Shown piece after piece: positions 56,449 through 64,000 of a stretch of 64,000 nt of DNA. The DNA comes from CAVUCH01 sp963697705 (GTDB lineage Bacteria; Acidobacteriota; Vicinamibacteria; Vicinamibacterales; JAENWD01), in assembly GCA_963697705.1 (NCBI GenBank), contig CAVOPA010000017.1, forward strand, positions 1,116,001-1,180,000. Reading direction: 5' to 3'. Each line of letters begins with the position of its first letter. Positions within the stretch are counted from its first letter, which is position 1. The position numbers were made by a program, and so were the translations under genes. The notes below the pieces were generated by a model. It was not told where the DNA came from and ran no database searches. It saw only the letters and a program-made list of their open reading frames with translations.

Positions 56449-59400
56449 CTAGAACTCGAACCGGACCCCCAACTGCAGGATGCGCGCCGGTGTGACAGCG
56501 CCACTCCAAATGCCGAAGTTCGGGCTCGCAATGTCGGTGTTGAACGGCTGTTCACCAAATTGGCCGCCACCCTGGAACGTGTGCCAGTTCCACATGTTGA
56601 ATGCCTCGAAGCGCAGCTCCAGGTTGGTTCCGCCCGCCATGCGGATGTTCTTCATGAGCGTGACGTCCTGGTTCTGGTATGCGAAGCCGCGGATGCTCTC
56701 TTCCACCCGGTTGCCGCGGCCGTAGTAGTAGTTGAACGCGCCTACCGGCTCGAAGGCGTCCTTGTTGAACAGCGGGCCCTTCGCGGGGTCGAAGCTGCTC
56801 TTGTCCTGTGCGAACACTGCGCCGGGGTCCGTGATCGCGGGAATGCACGCCGCGCGGAACTGGCCCGGCACGTTGCAGAAGGTCGAGCGGAAGTACATCG
56901 GGGGTGCCGACTGGTACTTGTAGATGGTCGAGAGCTGCCACCCGCCGACGAACCCGTTCAGCACGGCGTTGTCCGTGTTCGCGTAGCGCTTGCCGCGGCC
57001 GAACGGCAACTCGTAGACGAACGCCGCCGACAGCACGTGCGGTGTGTCACTCTGCGAGATCGTGTAGTTCCGGTCCTGTTCGAACGGCGAGATGACGGCG
57101 CTGAGACTGTCGCTGTTGCCTCGCTGCGTATTGGGGCTCGCGCTCTCCATCAGCTTCGAGAGCGTGTAGGAGACCAACGCATACGTCCCCTTCGAGAAGC
57201 GCTTTTCAAGTTTCACCTGCATCGAGTTGTACTTCGACTCGCCGACGTTCTCGTTCAAACCCTGCAGGTTGCTGCAGTACTGCGGATACGGCCGCAAGGC
57301 CTGCGCCACCGATGGGGCGCACCCGGTCATCTGCTCGACCCAGCCGGGGTACGGCAGCGGAACGCCGTCGAGGCTCGCCATGCCCGGCGTGAACTGGTCG
57401 TTCAGCCGGTCGCCCAGCGAGAGGTAGCTCGGATCTATCGCGTTCAGCGGCACGATACTAGAGGGCAACCGGCGGCCGGCGCTGCCGACGTACGCCAGGC
57501 TCAGCGACATCTGGCGGCCAAGCTCGCGATCGACGGTGATGTTCCACTGGTGGGAATATGGCCGCTTGTTGGCGTCGATCGGACGGTAAAGCAGATCCTG
57601 GCCGTTCTTGTAGTCCGAACGGATGTCCGGCGGCGGCGCGAAATTGCCAACCGGGAAGCCCTGATCGAGATACATCGCCGGCCGGATCCCGCCGAGGGAC
57701 GTGTTGACGCTCGGGTTGTTCGAGAACCCGTCCTGGCTCATGCCGCCACCCCAGCCGGGATAGAACGCCTGGGTGTAGAAGATCCCCCACCCGGAGCGAA
57801 GCACCGTCTTGTCATTGAGCGAGTACACGGCGCCGACACGCGGGGCGAACCCACCATACCAGTCTTTTTCGGGGTATCGATCGCCGTAGCTGGCCGCGTC
57901 GTAGGCGTCGCCAGCGAAGGCGAGCCGGCCTGGACGACCGGCGGCGCCAGGGTTCGCACCCGTAGGATCGAAGAACGACAAACGGTCGTACTTCTCGGAG
58001 CTTGGCGAGTAGTAGTCCCATCGGAAGCCGTAGTCGACCGTCAGCTTGCTGTTCAACCGCCACGTATCGCCGGCGTGCCAGATCCAGGCGTGCTGCCGGG
58101 GGTACGTGCTGTTCACGGCGCGGTACGTCACGTTGGCGCTGTCGGCGGCCCCGAGCAGGAAGCTGGCGATGGCACTACCGGAGTTCACGCCAACGATGCC
58201 CGTTGATCCTCTCCCGAAGAAGAACGAGCCGGCCTCGTTGCCCGTGGAGTGCAGGTTGCCCATGATCTTGCGCCATTCCATGCCGGCCTTCAGCGTGTGC
58301 GTGCCTTTCACCCACGTCACGGCGTCGTTGACGATGAAGGTCGGGCGCGTCGTGATCTGCTCGTGCGGAGGACCTCCGCTGCACCCGAGGTCCTCGAACT
58401 GATCGAGGCCTATCTGCGGCGCCACCGAATTGCCCGCCGTGCCGGCGATCTGCGGGAACTGGTCCGCGAAGCTCTCGTTGACGCAGCCGTAGCCCTCGTT
58501 CCGGTTCAAGTACCCGGCGGACATGTGATTGACCAGCGTCGACGTGATGATCTTGTCGTAGTTCAACCGGTTGACCCAGGAGTTCTGCGGGTCGGAATAC
58601 GATCTCGTTGGCAATCGCCTGCGGTAACTGCGAGTAGAACTTCGGCGGCGCCGTCTGGTGCCAGAAGCTGGCGAACACGTGATTGGTGCCGCCCTGCACG
58701 TCCAGCCGCCACATGTAGTAATCACTGTCGGCCAGAATGCTGTCCGGGATCGGCGGCGCCAGGAAGTTGTTGAGCGCGCCGGCACTGGTGGGCGTGGGCA
58801 GCGCTGCCAGCCACGGCTGCACGAGCGGTCTTTGATGCGGTCCTGGCAGATCACGTTAGGCGTCTTGCCGTCGCAGCCCATGAACTGATTCTTCGTCCAG
58901 TTGCCGTTCGCGTCCTGGTGCAACGTGGCCGGATCGTAGATCGGGATCAGGTTGCCGGATGGGTCACGCCAGTCGCGAAAATCACCCTGGCGTTCCTGGA
59001 GTGACGGGATCGAGAGGGTGTTCTGAGAGGCCCCGCCCTTCTGCCGGTACCGCTCGTAGTCGAAATAGAAGAAGCTCTTCCACCTGTCGTTCGAGAAGCC
59101 CGGTAACGGGATCGGGCCGCCGACGTTCGCCCCGTTGTTGTCCTTTTTGAGCTCCGTCTTCTTCTTCCCCCACTGGACCGCGTTGCGTGACGAATTCTGG
59201 TTGGATTCGAAAGCGGCACCGTGGAACCTGCTGCCGCCGGACTTGGTCACCGCCATGATCTGGCCGCCGGTTGAGGAGCCGTATTCCGGCGAGTAGCCCG
59301 ATGTCAGCACCTTGATCTGGCTGACCATGTCGGGCGACATCGGAAAATCCTGGAGAATCGACACCATGCCGCCCTGGCTCATGAAGCCTTGCTGCATGCT

Positions 59401-59994
59401 CACGCCATCGACCGACGCCTCGTCACCCGACTGCATGCCGCCGTTGACCCGCGCATCGAACGCGTTGTTGCCCGCGCCCGTGCTCACACCGGGCATGAGC
59501 AGCGCGAACGTCGCGGCGGCTCGCGGTCCGGTGTTGAAGAGCAGCGGCAGCTGGTTCAGCGTCTCCGGCGCGATGCCGTGCTCCTGTGCGGCGGTCGTGC
59601 CGAGCACCGAGGACCCGCCGATCACCTCCACGCTCTCGGCCACTCCACCTGTCTTGATGGTGACATCGACGCGCAGCTGCTGGCCCAGCGTGACCTCGAC
59701 GTCGGGCAACGACACGGGGCTGAAGCCGTCCTTGGTGGCCTGCACCTCGTATGTCGCCGGCGCCAGGTTGCGGAACGAATAGTTGCCCTCCGCGTCCGTC
59801 ACGGTCGTGCCCACCATCTCGTCGTGGGCAATATGGCGGAGGGTGACGGCGACGTCCGGGACGACGGCGCCGCTCGTGTCCTTGACGACGCCGATGATGG
59901 AACCGTTGACTGTTTGGGCCGACGCGGCGGCGGGCAGCGCGGCTAGGGCTGCTACGAGAAGAAGCGCGACTTCCAGTTGGCGGATTCTGCGCAT
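56449..59994 (-). CDS. Oar-like TonB-dependent outer-membrane receptor, two compensating indels
   Basis: Outer-membrane protein of about 1180 aa. Signal peptide about 1-27; carboxypeptidase-regulatory-like domain about 28-115 (VNGSIIGVVKDTSGAVVPDV); plug about 130-250 with the tip GGMVSILQDFPMSPD-like region; then a large beta-barrel ending LQLGVRFEF with the terminal Phe typical of BAM substrates. Residues about 390-465 read in a wrong frame: a missing base near 58827 (CCC to CC) and an extra base near 58603 restore the sequence LVQPWLAALPTPTSAG...SDYYMWRLDVQGG. These are probably assembly indels. AGGAG at 8 nt sets the start. It heads the TPR-CRTAC1 run and probably imports a glycan or peptide. 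Confidence 0.92.
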   Translation of the reverse strand: MRRIRQLEVALLLVAALAALPAAASAQTVNGSIIGVVKDTSGAVVPDVAVTLRHIAHDEMVGTTVTDAEGNYSFRNLAPATYEVQATKDGFSPVSLPDVEVTLGQQLRVDVTIKTGGVAESVEVIGGSSVLGTTAAQEHGIAPETLNQLPLLFNTGPRAAATFALLMPGVSTGAGNNAFDARVNGGMQSGDEASVDGVSMQQGFMSQGGMVSILQDFPMSPDMVSQIKVLTSGYSPEYGSSTGGQIMAVTKSGGSRFHGAAFESNQNSSRNAVQWGKKKTELKKDNNGANVGGPIPLPGFSNDRWKSFFYFDYERYRQKGGASQNTLSIPSLQERQGDFRDWRDPSGNLIPIYDPATLHQDANGNWTKNQFMGCDGKTPNVICQDRIKDRSCSRGWQRCPRPPVPARSTTSWRRRSRTAFWPTVITTCGGWTCRAAPITCSPASGTRRRRRSSTRSYRRRLPTRSYSDPQNSWVNRLNYDKIITSTLVNHMSAGYLNRNEGYGCVNESFADQFPQIAGTAGNSVAPQIGLDQFEDLGCSGGPPHEQITTRPTFIVNDAVTWVKGTHTLKAGMEWRKIMGNLHSTGNEAGSFFFGRGSTGIVGVNSGSAIASFLLGAADSANVTYRAVNSTYPRQHAWIWHAGDTWRLNSKLTVDYGFRWDYYSPSSEKYDRLSFFDPTGANPGAAGRPGRLAFAGDAYDAASYGDRYPEKDWYGGFAPRVGAVYSLNDKTVLRSGWGIFYTQAFYPGWGGGMSQDGFSNNPSVNTSLGGIRPAMYLDQGFPVGNFAPPPDIRSDYKNGQDLLYRPIDANKRPYSHQWNITVDRELGRQMSLSLAYVGSAGRRLPSSIVPLNAIDPSYLSLGDRLNDQFTPGMASLDGVPLPYPGWVEQMTGCAPSVAQALRPYPQYCSNLQGLNENVGESKYNSMQVKLEKRFSKGTYALVSYTLSKLMESASPNTQRGNSDSLSAVISPFEQDRNYTISQSDTPHVLSAAFVYELPFGRGKRYANTDNAVLNGFVGGWQLSTIYKYQSAPPMYFRSTFCNVPGQFRAACIPAITDPGAVFAQDKSSFDPAKGPLFNKDAFEPVGAFNYYYGRGNRVEESIRGFAYQNQDVTLMKNIRMAGGTNLELRFEAFNMWNWHTFQGGGQFGEQPFNTDIASPNFGIWSGAVTPARILQLGVRFEF

Positions 59995-60115
59995 CGGCCT
60001 TGCTCCTGGACGGGTGAGTGGTCACACCAGGGAAGACGGAACGCCCTCCGGCGCCTGGTCCAGCCTGGAACTGTCCTCCGGCCGCGGGAGAGCAGGCGGT
60101 CGGGACGTAGCCGAG

Positions 60116-60144
60116 TTAATAACCCACTTGAGTGCGCACGTCAA
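60116..60144 (-). promoter_or_regulatory. Sigma-70-type promoter of the Oar-like receptor run
   Basis: On the minus strand TTGACG (60139-60144) is followed by exactly 17 bp and TATTAA (60116-60121), giving a leader of about 110 nt before the ATG at 59994. Two TGCGCA palindromes (60133-60138 and 60152-60157), 19 bp apart, overlap and precede the -35 and may be an operator. The remaining sequence of the 59995-60312 gap shows nothing else. Confidence 0.6.
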
Positions 60145-60312
60145 TACGAATGTGCGCATGAACTAGCGTGTTTGCACGGGCTTAGCGCGTCGATCGGGAG
60201 ACGCGGTTCCAGGCGGCTGGGAGAACCGGCGAGGAGCTCGGCCATGGGCTTAGCCGGCGTCCGCCTCAGATTGGTCAGTCCGCATTCGGAAAGGGTCGAA
60301 GAGTCGCGCCCA

Positions 60313-61734
60313 CTACGACGAGGCGGCGTGGATGGCCTCTGCCACCCGATTGGCCGATCGCGTGGCCGCCTCCATGCCCCAGTTGAGGTTGTCCGCGTAC
60401 GCGCCGACGAAATGCACGCGGCCTTCCGGCTCGATGAGCGTCGGCCAGAACTTGCGCAGCTGTCCGGGCTCGTACTCCGTGCGCTCGCAGGCGGAGGCCC
60501 ACGGGTTCGCGGCCCACACGACCAGGTCGGTGTGGTCGATGTCCTCTGACTTGCCGGGATAGTGGCGGCGGTAGGCCGCGAGCGCCGCGTCGACCGAGCC
60601 GGCCCCTTGCGCCGTGCCCACGATCAACCCGCGCGTCGTCTCCACATCGTCGCCCGTGCTCCAGGCGTGGTAGAGCGCGGGGTCGCCGAACTCCATGTTC
60701 GGGCTGAGCCCGTCGCGCGTCCAGAATCGGCTCTTCGCCTGCAGGATGACGCGGCTGTCGAAGTAGTAGGGGACGTTGTTCAGCGCGTACTTCTTGGCGG
60801 GCGAGAACGCCGGCGTGACCTCGATCTGACTCAGCATCACGGCCGACATCGCACACACGAGGTAGTCGCCATCGACCTGCACCGGGCCGCTTTCCGTCCG
60901 GCACTGCACGCGTACTGAATCGCGCGAGTGCTCGATCTTCGTCACCGGGCTCTTCTTTCGCACGCGATCGCCGAGGCGTGCCGCGAAGGTGTCGGGCAGC
61001 ATCTGGTTGCCGCCCTTGAGACGGTAGACCTTCGGCGGAAAGAGCGGCACGCCGCGCTTCTTCAGAATGGCCGCGTGCCAGACCGCCTGCAGCGCCGAGC
61101 CCGAGCCGCCGAAGCGCGAGATGGCAAAGGGCGACGCCCCTTCCTTCTGAAGCAGCTCGGTCAGCGTCATCGCGTCGAGGTGATCGAGCTTCGCGTCGTA
61201 CGGCTTGTACTCGTCGGCGAACTGATCGACGTACGGTTTGTAGTAGAGCCACGGCAGTTCCGGCAACGGCGCCTCCGCCAGCACGGCGATCTCGCGTGCG
61301 TTGAAGCCGAGCCCCTGGAGCACCTGGCGGTCGTGCAGCATCTCCTCGGTGTAGATCCGGCCATCGATCCACCGCACGATGTGCTCGCGACGCGGATAGT
61401 AGAGAAACGGCAGATCGAACTCGCGGACGTAGTCGCGATACCGCTCGTAGCCGGGGTTCGTGAACTGCTCGGCGCCGGCATCGACGTAGAGCCCGTCCGC
61501 CAGCCCGTTCCGGTAGGTGAAGACGTGACCGCCAGTGCGCTCGGACGCCTCCAGCACCACGACATCGTGCCCGCGCCGCATCAGTTCGTAGCCGCAGCAC
61601 AATCCGCCGATCCCGCCGCCGGCCACGATGACCCGGCGGGACGGGCCAGCGGAGAAGCCTGCCAGCGGCGCCGCCGCGGCAAGCGCACCAAGCTTCAGGA
61701 TGTCGCGGCGTGTGGGATCGGAGGGCATGGACAT
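60313..61734 (-). CDS. Tat-exported FAD-dependent amine oxidase family protein
   Basis: Flavoprotein of 473 aa. The twin-arginine leader is TRRDILKLGALAAAAPLAGF. The FAD-binding motif VIVAGGGIGGLCCGYEL (about 35-51) is followed by LEASERTGGHVFTYR and, at the C-terminus, the second flavin block GRVHFVGAYADNLNWGMEAA (about 435-455). It is of the monoamine oxidase/phytoene desaturase-like type; the substrate is unknown. GAAGGTG 5 nt upstream supports the ATG at 61734, with 61728 as an alternative. It is divergent from the DUF1080 gene across a heptad-rich region. Confidence 0.9.
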   Translation of the reverse strand: MSMPSDPTRRDILKLGALAAAAPLAGFSAGPSRRVIVAGGGIGGLCCGYELMRRGHDVVVLEASERTGGHVFTYRNGLADGLYVDAGAEQFTNPGYERYRDYVREFDLPFLYYPRREHIVRWIDGRIYTEEMLHDRQVLQGLGFNAREIAVLAEAPLPELPWLYYKPYVDQFADEYKPYDAKLDHLDAMTLTELLQKEGASPFAISRFGGSGSALQAVWHAAILKKRGVPLFPPKVYRLKGGNQMLPDTFAARLGDRVRKKSPVTKIEHSRDSVRVQCRTESGPVQVDGDYLVCAMSAVMLSQIEVTPAFSPAKKYALNNVPYYFDSRVILQAKSRFWTRDGLSPNMEFGDPALYHAWSTGDDVETTRGLIVGTAQGAGSVDAALAAYRRHYPGKSEDIDHTDLVVWAANPWASACERTEYEPGQLRKFWPTLIEPEGRVHFVGAYADNLNWGMEAATRSANRVAEAIHAASS

Positions 61735-61744
61735 CGGACACCTT

Positions 61745-62105
61745 CGCAATTCGGAGTGCGGAATTCGGAGTGCGGAATGAGGGTGGAGTTCGGAATTCGG
61801 AGTGCGGAAGTACTGCGGAATGCAGGCATGCTCAATTCGGAATCAACGGACGGGACAGATCTGTTCGGGAGGCCTGCTGGCGGTCATTGGTTGGCGCCCA
61901 GGAAACCGATCGCGCGTCGGATCCCACCCGGTCTGTGGCCGGCATCTGACGCAGTGCCGAGCAGCCGCCCGCCCCTGTGGGCGCGCGCGGGTGGCGCACC
62001 GCCGATCGCGCCTTCGCCATTCTGCGATCCGTACCTGGCATTCCGAGTTCCGAAATCCGAACTCCGACCTAATTCCGAATTCCGCACTCCGAATTCCGAA
62101 TTGGT
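61745..62105. repeat. Two opposed ATTCGGA/ATTCCGA heptad arrays
   Basis: The left array (61746-61812) uses ATTCGGA, GTGCGGA and GTTCGGA units; the right array (62037-62104) uses ATTCCGA, ACTCCGA and AATTCCG units, the complement, so the region is an imperfect inverted repeat. The right one is preceded by a 19-nt block identical to 6652-6670. The 220 bases between show no gene. Confidence 0.88.
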
Positions 62106-62119
62106 GATACTACCGCACC

Positions 62120-62830
62120 ATGAAGCAGATGCTGTTGGGCTCGGTTGTTGTTCTCTCCCTGTCGCTGAGCGTCGCCGCGCAGTCCGTCCCGCGATTCCAG
62201 GACCTGTTCAACGGCAAGGACCTGAGCGGCTGGGTGAACGTCAACACGGCCCCCGACACGTGGAAGGCGCGCGATGGAATCCTGGTGTGCTCCGGGCGGC
62301 CGATAGGGGTCATGCGCAGCGAGAAGCAGTACGAGAACTTCGTCCTGCACATCGAGTGGATGCACATGGAGGCCGGCGGCAACTCGGGGGTGTTCGTCTG
62401 GAGCGATGCGGTCCCAGACGCGGAGAACCGGCTGCCGAACGGCGTCGAGGTGCAGATGCTGGAGCTCGAGTGGCCGCGGCTGAATACGAAGGACGGTGTC
62501 ACGCCGCCGGTCGCCTACGTGCACGGCGAGCTGTTCGGCGTCGGTGGGGTCAAGACGACACCCGACAACCCGCGCGGCGACCGGAGCAAGTCGATCGAGA
62601 ACCGCTGCAAGGGCAAGGGGGAGTGGAACACCTACGACGTCGTCGCCGTGGACGGCGTCATCAAGCTCGCGGTCAACGGCAAGGTGGTCAACGGCATCTC
62701 GCGATCGACGAAGAAGAAGGGCTACCTGTGCCTCGAGTCGGAGGGCGGGGAGATCCACTTCCGCAACATCCGGCTGCTCGAACTTCCGCCGGGCACGGCG
62801 GCCGAGGTCCCGGCCGTCACGGGCGGCTGA
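62120..62830 (+). CDS. DUF1080 (3-keto-disaccharide hydrolase) family protein
   Basis: Exported protein of 236 aa with a signal peptide (about 1-20). The LamG-like beta-sandwich carries the family blocks FQDLFNGKDLSGWVNVN, FVLHIEWMHMEAGGNSGVF, GVEVQMLELEWPR and GEWNTYDVVAVDGVIKLAVNG. Characterised DUF1080 members hydrolyse 3-keto-glycosides made by Gfo/Idh/MocA dehydrogenases, which fits the oxidoreductase at 33.3 kb only in a general way. No Shine-Dalgarno is seen; GATACT ends 8 nt before the ATG. Confidence 0.92.
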   Translation: MKQMLLGSVVVLSLSLSVAAQSVPRFQDLFNGKDLSGWVNVNTAPDTWKARDGILVCSGRPIGVMRSEKQYENFVLHIEWMHMEAGGNSGVFVWSDAVPDAENRLPNGVEVQMLELEWPRLNTKDGVTPPVAYVHGELFGVGGVKTTPDNPRGDRSKSIENRCKGKGEWNTYDVVAVDGVIKLAVNGKVVNGISRSTKKKGYLCLESEGGEIHFRNIRLLELPPGTAAEVPAVTGG

Positions 62831-62930
62831 TCGCCGGCGGGCACGTGCGCCCGCCCGCAGTGGACGTATACTCACGCCGCTGGGCTGATTGGACGGCTGA
62901 CATCCGCTTGGCCGTTCAGGCCTTGCCTTG

Positions 62931-62991
62931 GGGACGTCTCCCTCCTGGCTAGCGCTCCCACGCGCGACCGCTCGCCAGGAGGGGACGTCCC
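62931..62991. repeat. 18-bp hairpin, GGGACGTC arms
   Basis: The left arm (62931-62949) and right arm (62974-62991) pair over 18 bp with one bulged T around a 24-nt loop. The arm ends GGGACGTC. There is no T-run after it, so it is a poor intrinsic terminator; it looks like a dispersed hairpin element. It lies between the DUF1080 gene and the last gene. Confidence 0.7.
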
Positions 62992-63013
62992 TGCGGCGTA
63001 AGCACCCCCCACT

Positions 63014-64000
63014 ATGCTCGTCCGGTGGGGGGACCTTTTTGTACACGGGTGGCCCATGCTGATGGTCTGGCAGCAGCCGATCACCGATGCCCGCCTCTTG
63101 GGAGCGGACGGCGCGCGGCTGGCTGCGCCTGACTGGCCGTCGCCGCAGGTCATGCGCGACTTCGTACGCGGCTTCGGCCCGGTGGCGCGGCGCCGCCGCG
63201 GCGGCCACGAAGAGTTTCCCGACGAGTCTGTGTACGCCTCGGCGGCGCGGGCGCTGCGCTTCGATCCGCTCGCGTGCCGCTTCGATGCCGCCTCGCACGG
63301 CCCGTTCACGCCCGCCGTCGCGTTCCGCCGTCTGCTCTGCAGTGACCGCCAGGCCGGCGGCGTGTGCACACGGGTCGAGGTGGGGCTGTCGACCGACGCG
63401 AATCGAACCGGCACGCGGCTCCGCGCCTGGGCCGCACGCGCGTGGATCGACGCGGCGCTGGAGCTCGCGGAGCTCCCGGTACGCGTGGCCACGTTGCGCG
63501 GCGATGGACCGGTGGCGAGCACGTTGTGGAGCTGCGGCCCGCCGCTGGCCGATCTCTATCAGCAGGCCACGACGAAGAGCGACGTGCCGCTCGACGAGGC
63601 GCGGCGCCGGCTGGTCACGCCCGGTGCGCCGCTGGTGCTCTTCGAATACGACGCGGCCGAACGGGATGCGCTCCCCGATCGGGCCCGCCACGTCGATCCG
63701 GAACGCATCGGCGGCCTGGACCTGCGTTTTCTCTGGATCGAATACCGCCGGCGCGAGTTCGGCGTGTGGTTCCTGGCGCGCGATGCGGCCAGGCAGGCGC
63801 TGGCGCGCCGCGTCCGCGTCGGCCTGTTCCGCCTCCACGCCGAGCACCAGGCGCTCGGCACCGTGCTCGGACAGCTGCTGCGGGGCGAGTTCCAGTACGT
63901 GCGCGGGACGCACGAGTCCGATCTGTTCGACGCCTACCTGCAGGCGGCCATGCGTGTGCTCGGCCGCGATCAGCACGGCGGCTTCTCGCACGCGGCGCTT
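63014..64000 (+). CDS. Unrecognised protein, C-terminus beyond the window
   Basis: An uninterrupted frame of 329 codons runs off the window end. The start is the ATG at 63014, or the in-frame ATG at 63056. I do not recognise the family. Visible: a WGDLFVHGWP start, a basic stretch PVARRRRGG, SVYASAARALRFDP, a mixed alpha/beta middle, and a helical end (RVGLFRLHAEHQALGTVL ... SDLFDAYLQAAMRVLGRD). The RLHAE-x5-L helix pattern faintly recalls helical regions near effector modules of multidomain conflict (STAND/CHAT-type) proteins, but this is a weak impression. No signal peptide or TM is seen. Confidence 0.6.
   Translation, partial: MLVRWGDLFVHGWPMLMVWQQPITDARLLGADGARLAAPDWPSPQVMRDFVRGFGPVARRRRGGHEEFPDESVYASAARALRFDPLACRFDAASHGPFTPAVAFRRLLCSDRQAGGVCTRVEVGLSTDANRTGTRLRAWAARAWIDAALELAELPVRVATLRGDGPVASTLWSCGPPLADLYQQATTKSDVPLDEARRRLVTPGAPLVLFEYDAAERDALPDRARHVDPERIGGLDLRFLWIEYRRREFGVWFLARDAARQALARRVRVGLFRLHAEHQALGTVLGQLLRGEFQYVRGTHESDLFDAYLQAAMRVLGRDQHGGFSHAAL

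Noticed and set aside
62069..63991. A 640-codon minus-strand frame at the window end
   Set aside because: It is antisense to the DUF1080 gene and to the open + strand frame from 63014; composition is Arg/Ala-rich with no motifs.

Overview
High-GC chromosomal DNA, most likely from an acidobacterium close to the Vicinamibacteria. The inference rests on gene content: a PadR regulator paired with a large MacB/FtsX-type permease, an Oar-like outer-membrane receptor with an N-terminal carboxypeptidase-regulatory-like domain, CRTAC1 (FG-GAP plus UnbV/ASPIC) and TPR neighbours, a sortilin-type BNR protein, DUF2934, DUF892 and DUF1080 proteins, and Tat-exported sugar enzymes. There is no rRNA, no phage and no recognisable insertion sequence. 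One tRNA (His) is present.

Layout. 0.1-12.5 kb: a minus-strand run that reads as a stress or desiccation block: glgX, a treS-maltokinase fusion, treZ, a DUF892 ferritin-like protein, a DUF2934 protein, Ku and LigD. 12.6-19 kb: molybdopterin oxidoreductase, grpE, a secreted histidine phosphatase, a CPA2/RCK antiporter and divergent argG. 19-25.8 kb: permease/PadR pair, tRNA-His with a tandem 3'-end duplication, diguanylate cyclase, amidohydrolase. 25.9-37 kb: secreted proteins (sortilin-like, cupins, SnoaL, FKBP, TPR, e(P4)-type phosphatase, Gfo/Idh/MocA, GH20). 37-41 kb: RpoD-type sigma factor, M28 peptidase, PilT-like ATPase. 41-48.7 kb: VOC dioxygenase, an APC-Usp-MgtE fusion, GH172, PAS histidine kinase. 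48.7-60.1 kb: a BNR/YVTN-like protein, then an Oar-like receptor - TPR lipoprotein - TPR - TPR - CRTAC1 run, probably one uptake/surface gene set with a good promoter at its head. 60.3-64 kb: FAD amine oxidase, DUF1080 hydrolase and an unrecognised gene cut by the window end.

The most unusual content lies between the genes. First, at about twenty intergenic sites there are short tandem arrays whose unit is always 7 bp, but whose sequence falls into many classes (GTTGACC, GGATAAC, GGACAAC, AATGCAC, ATTCCGA, GGCTGGC, GGAGCCT, GGGCTGC, GCCCTTA). Several start at, or supply, the stop codon of the neighbouring gene. Second, REP-type palindromes with a GTAG head and a TTCA loop are scattered as singles, as a six-unit 34-bp array and as three 90-bp composite units. 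An inverted copy of the composite unit lies on the far side of the CRTAC1-TPR-TPR genes.

Five genes between 37.9 and 58.9 kb need single-base corrections (six indels) to read through. I treat these as probable assembly indels, not as decay. Many genes without a Shine-Dalgarno sequence have a TAnnnT hexamer 5-10 nt before the start codon, which suggests leaderless transcription.
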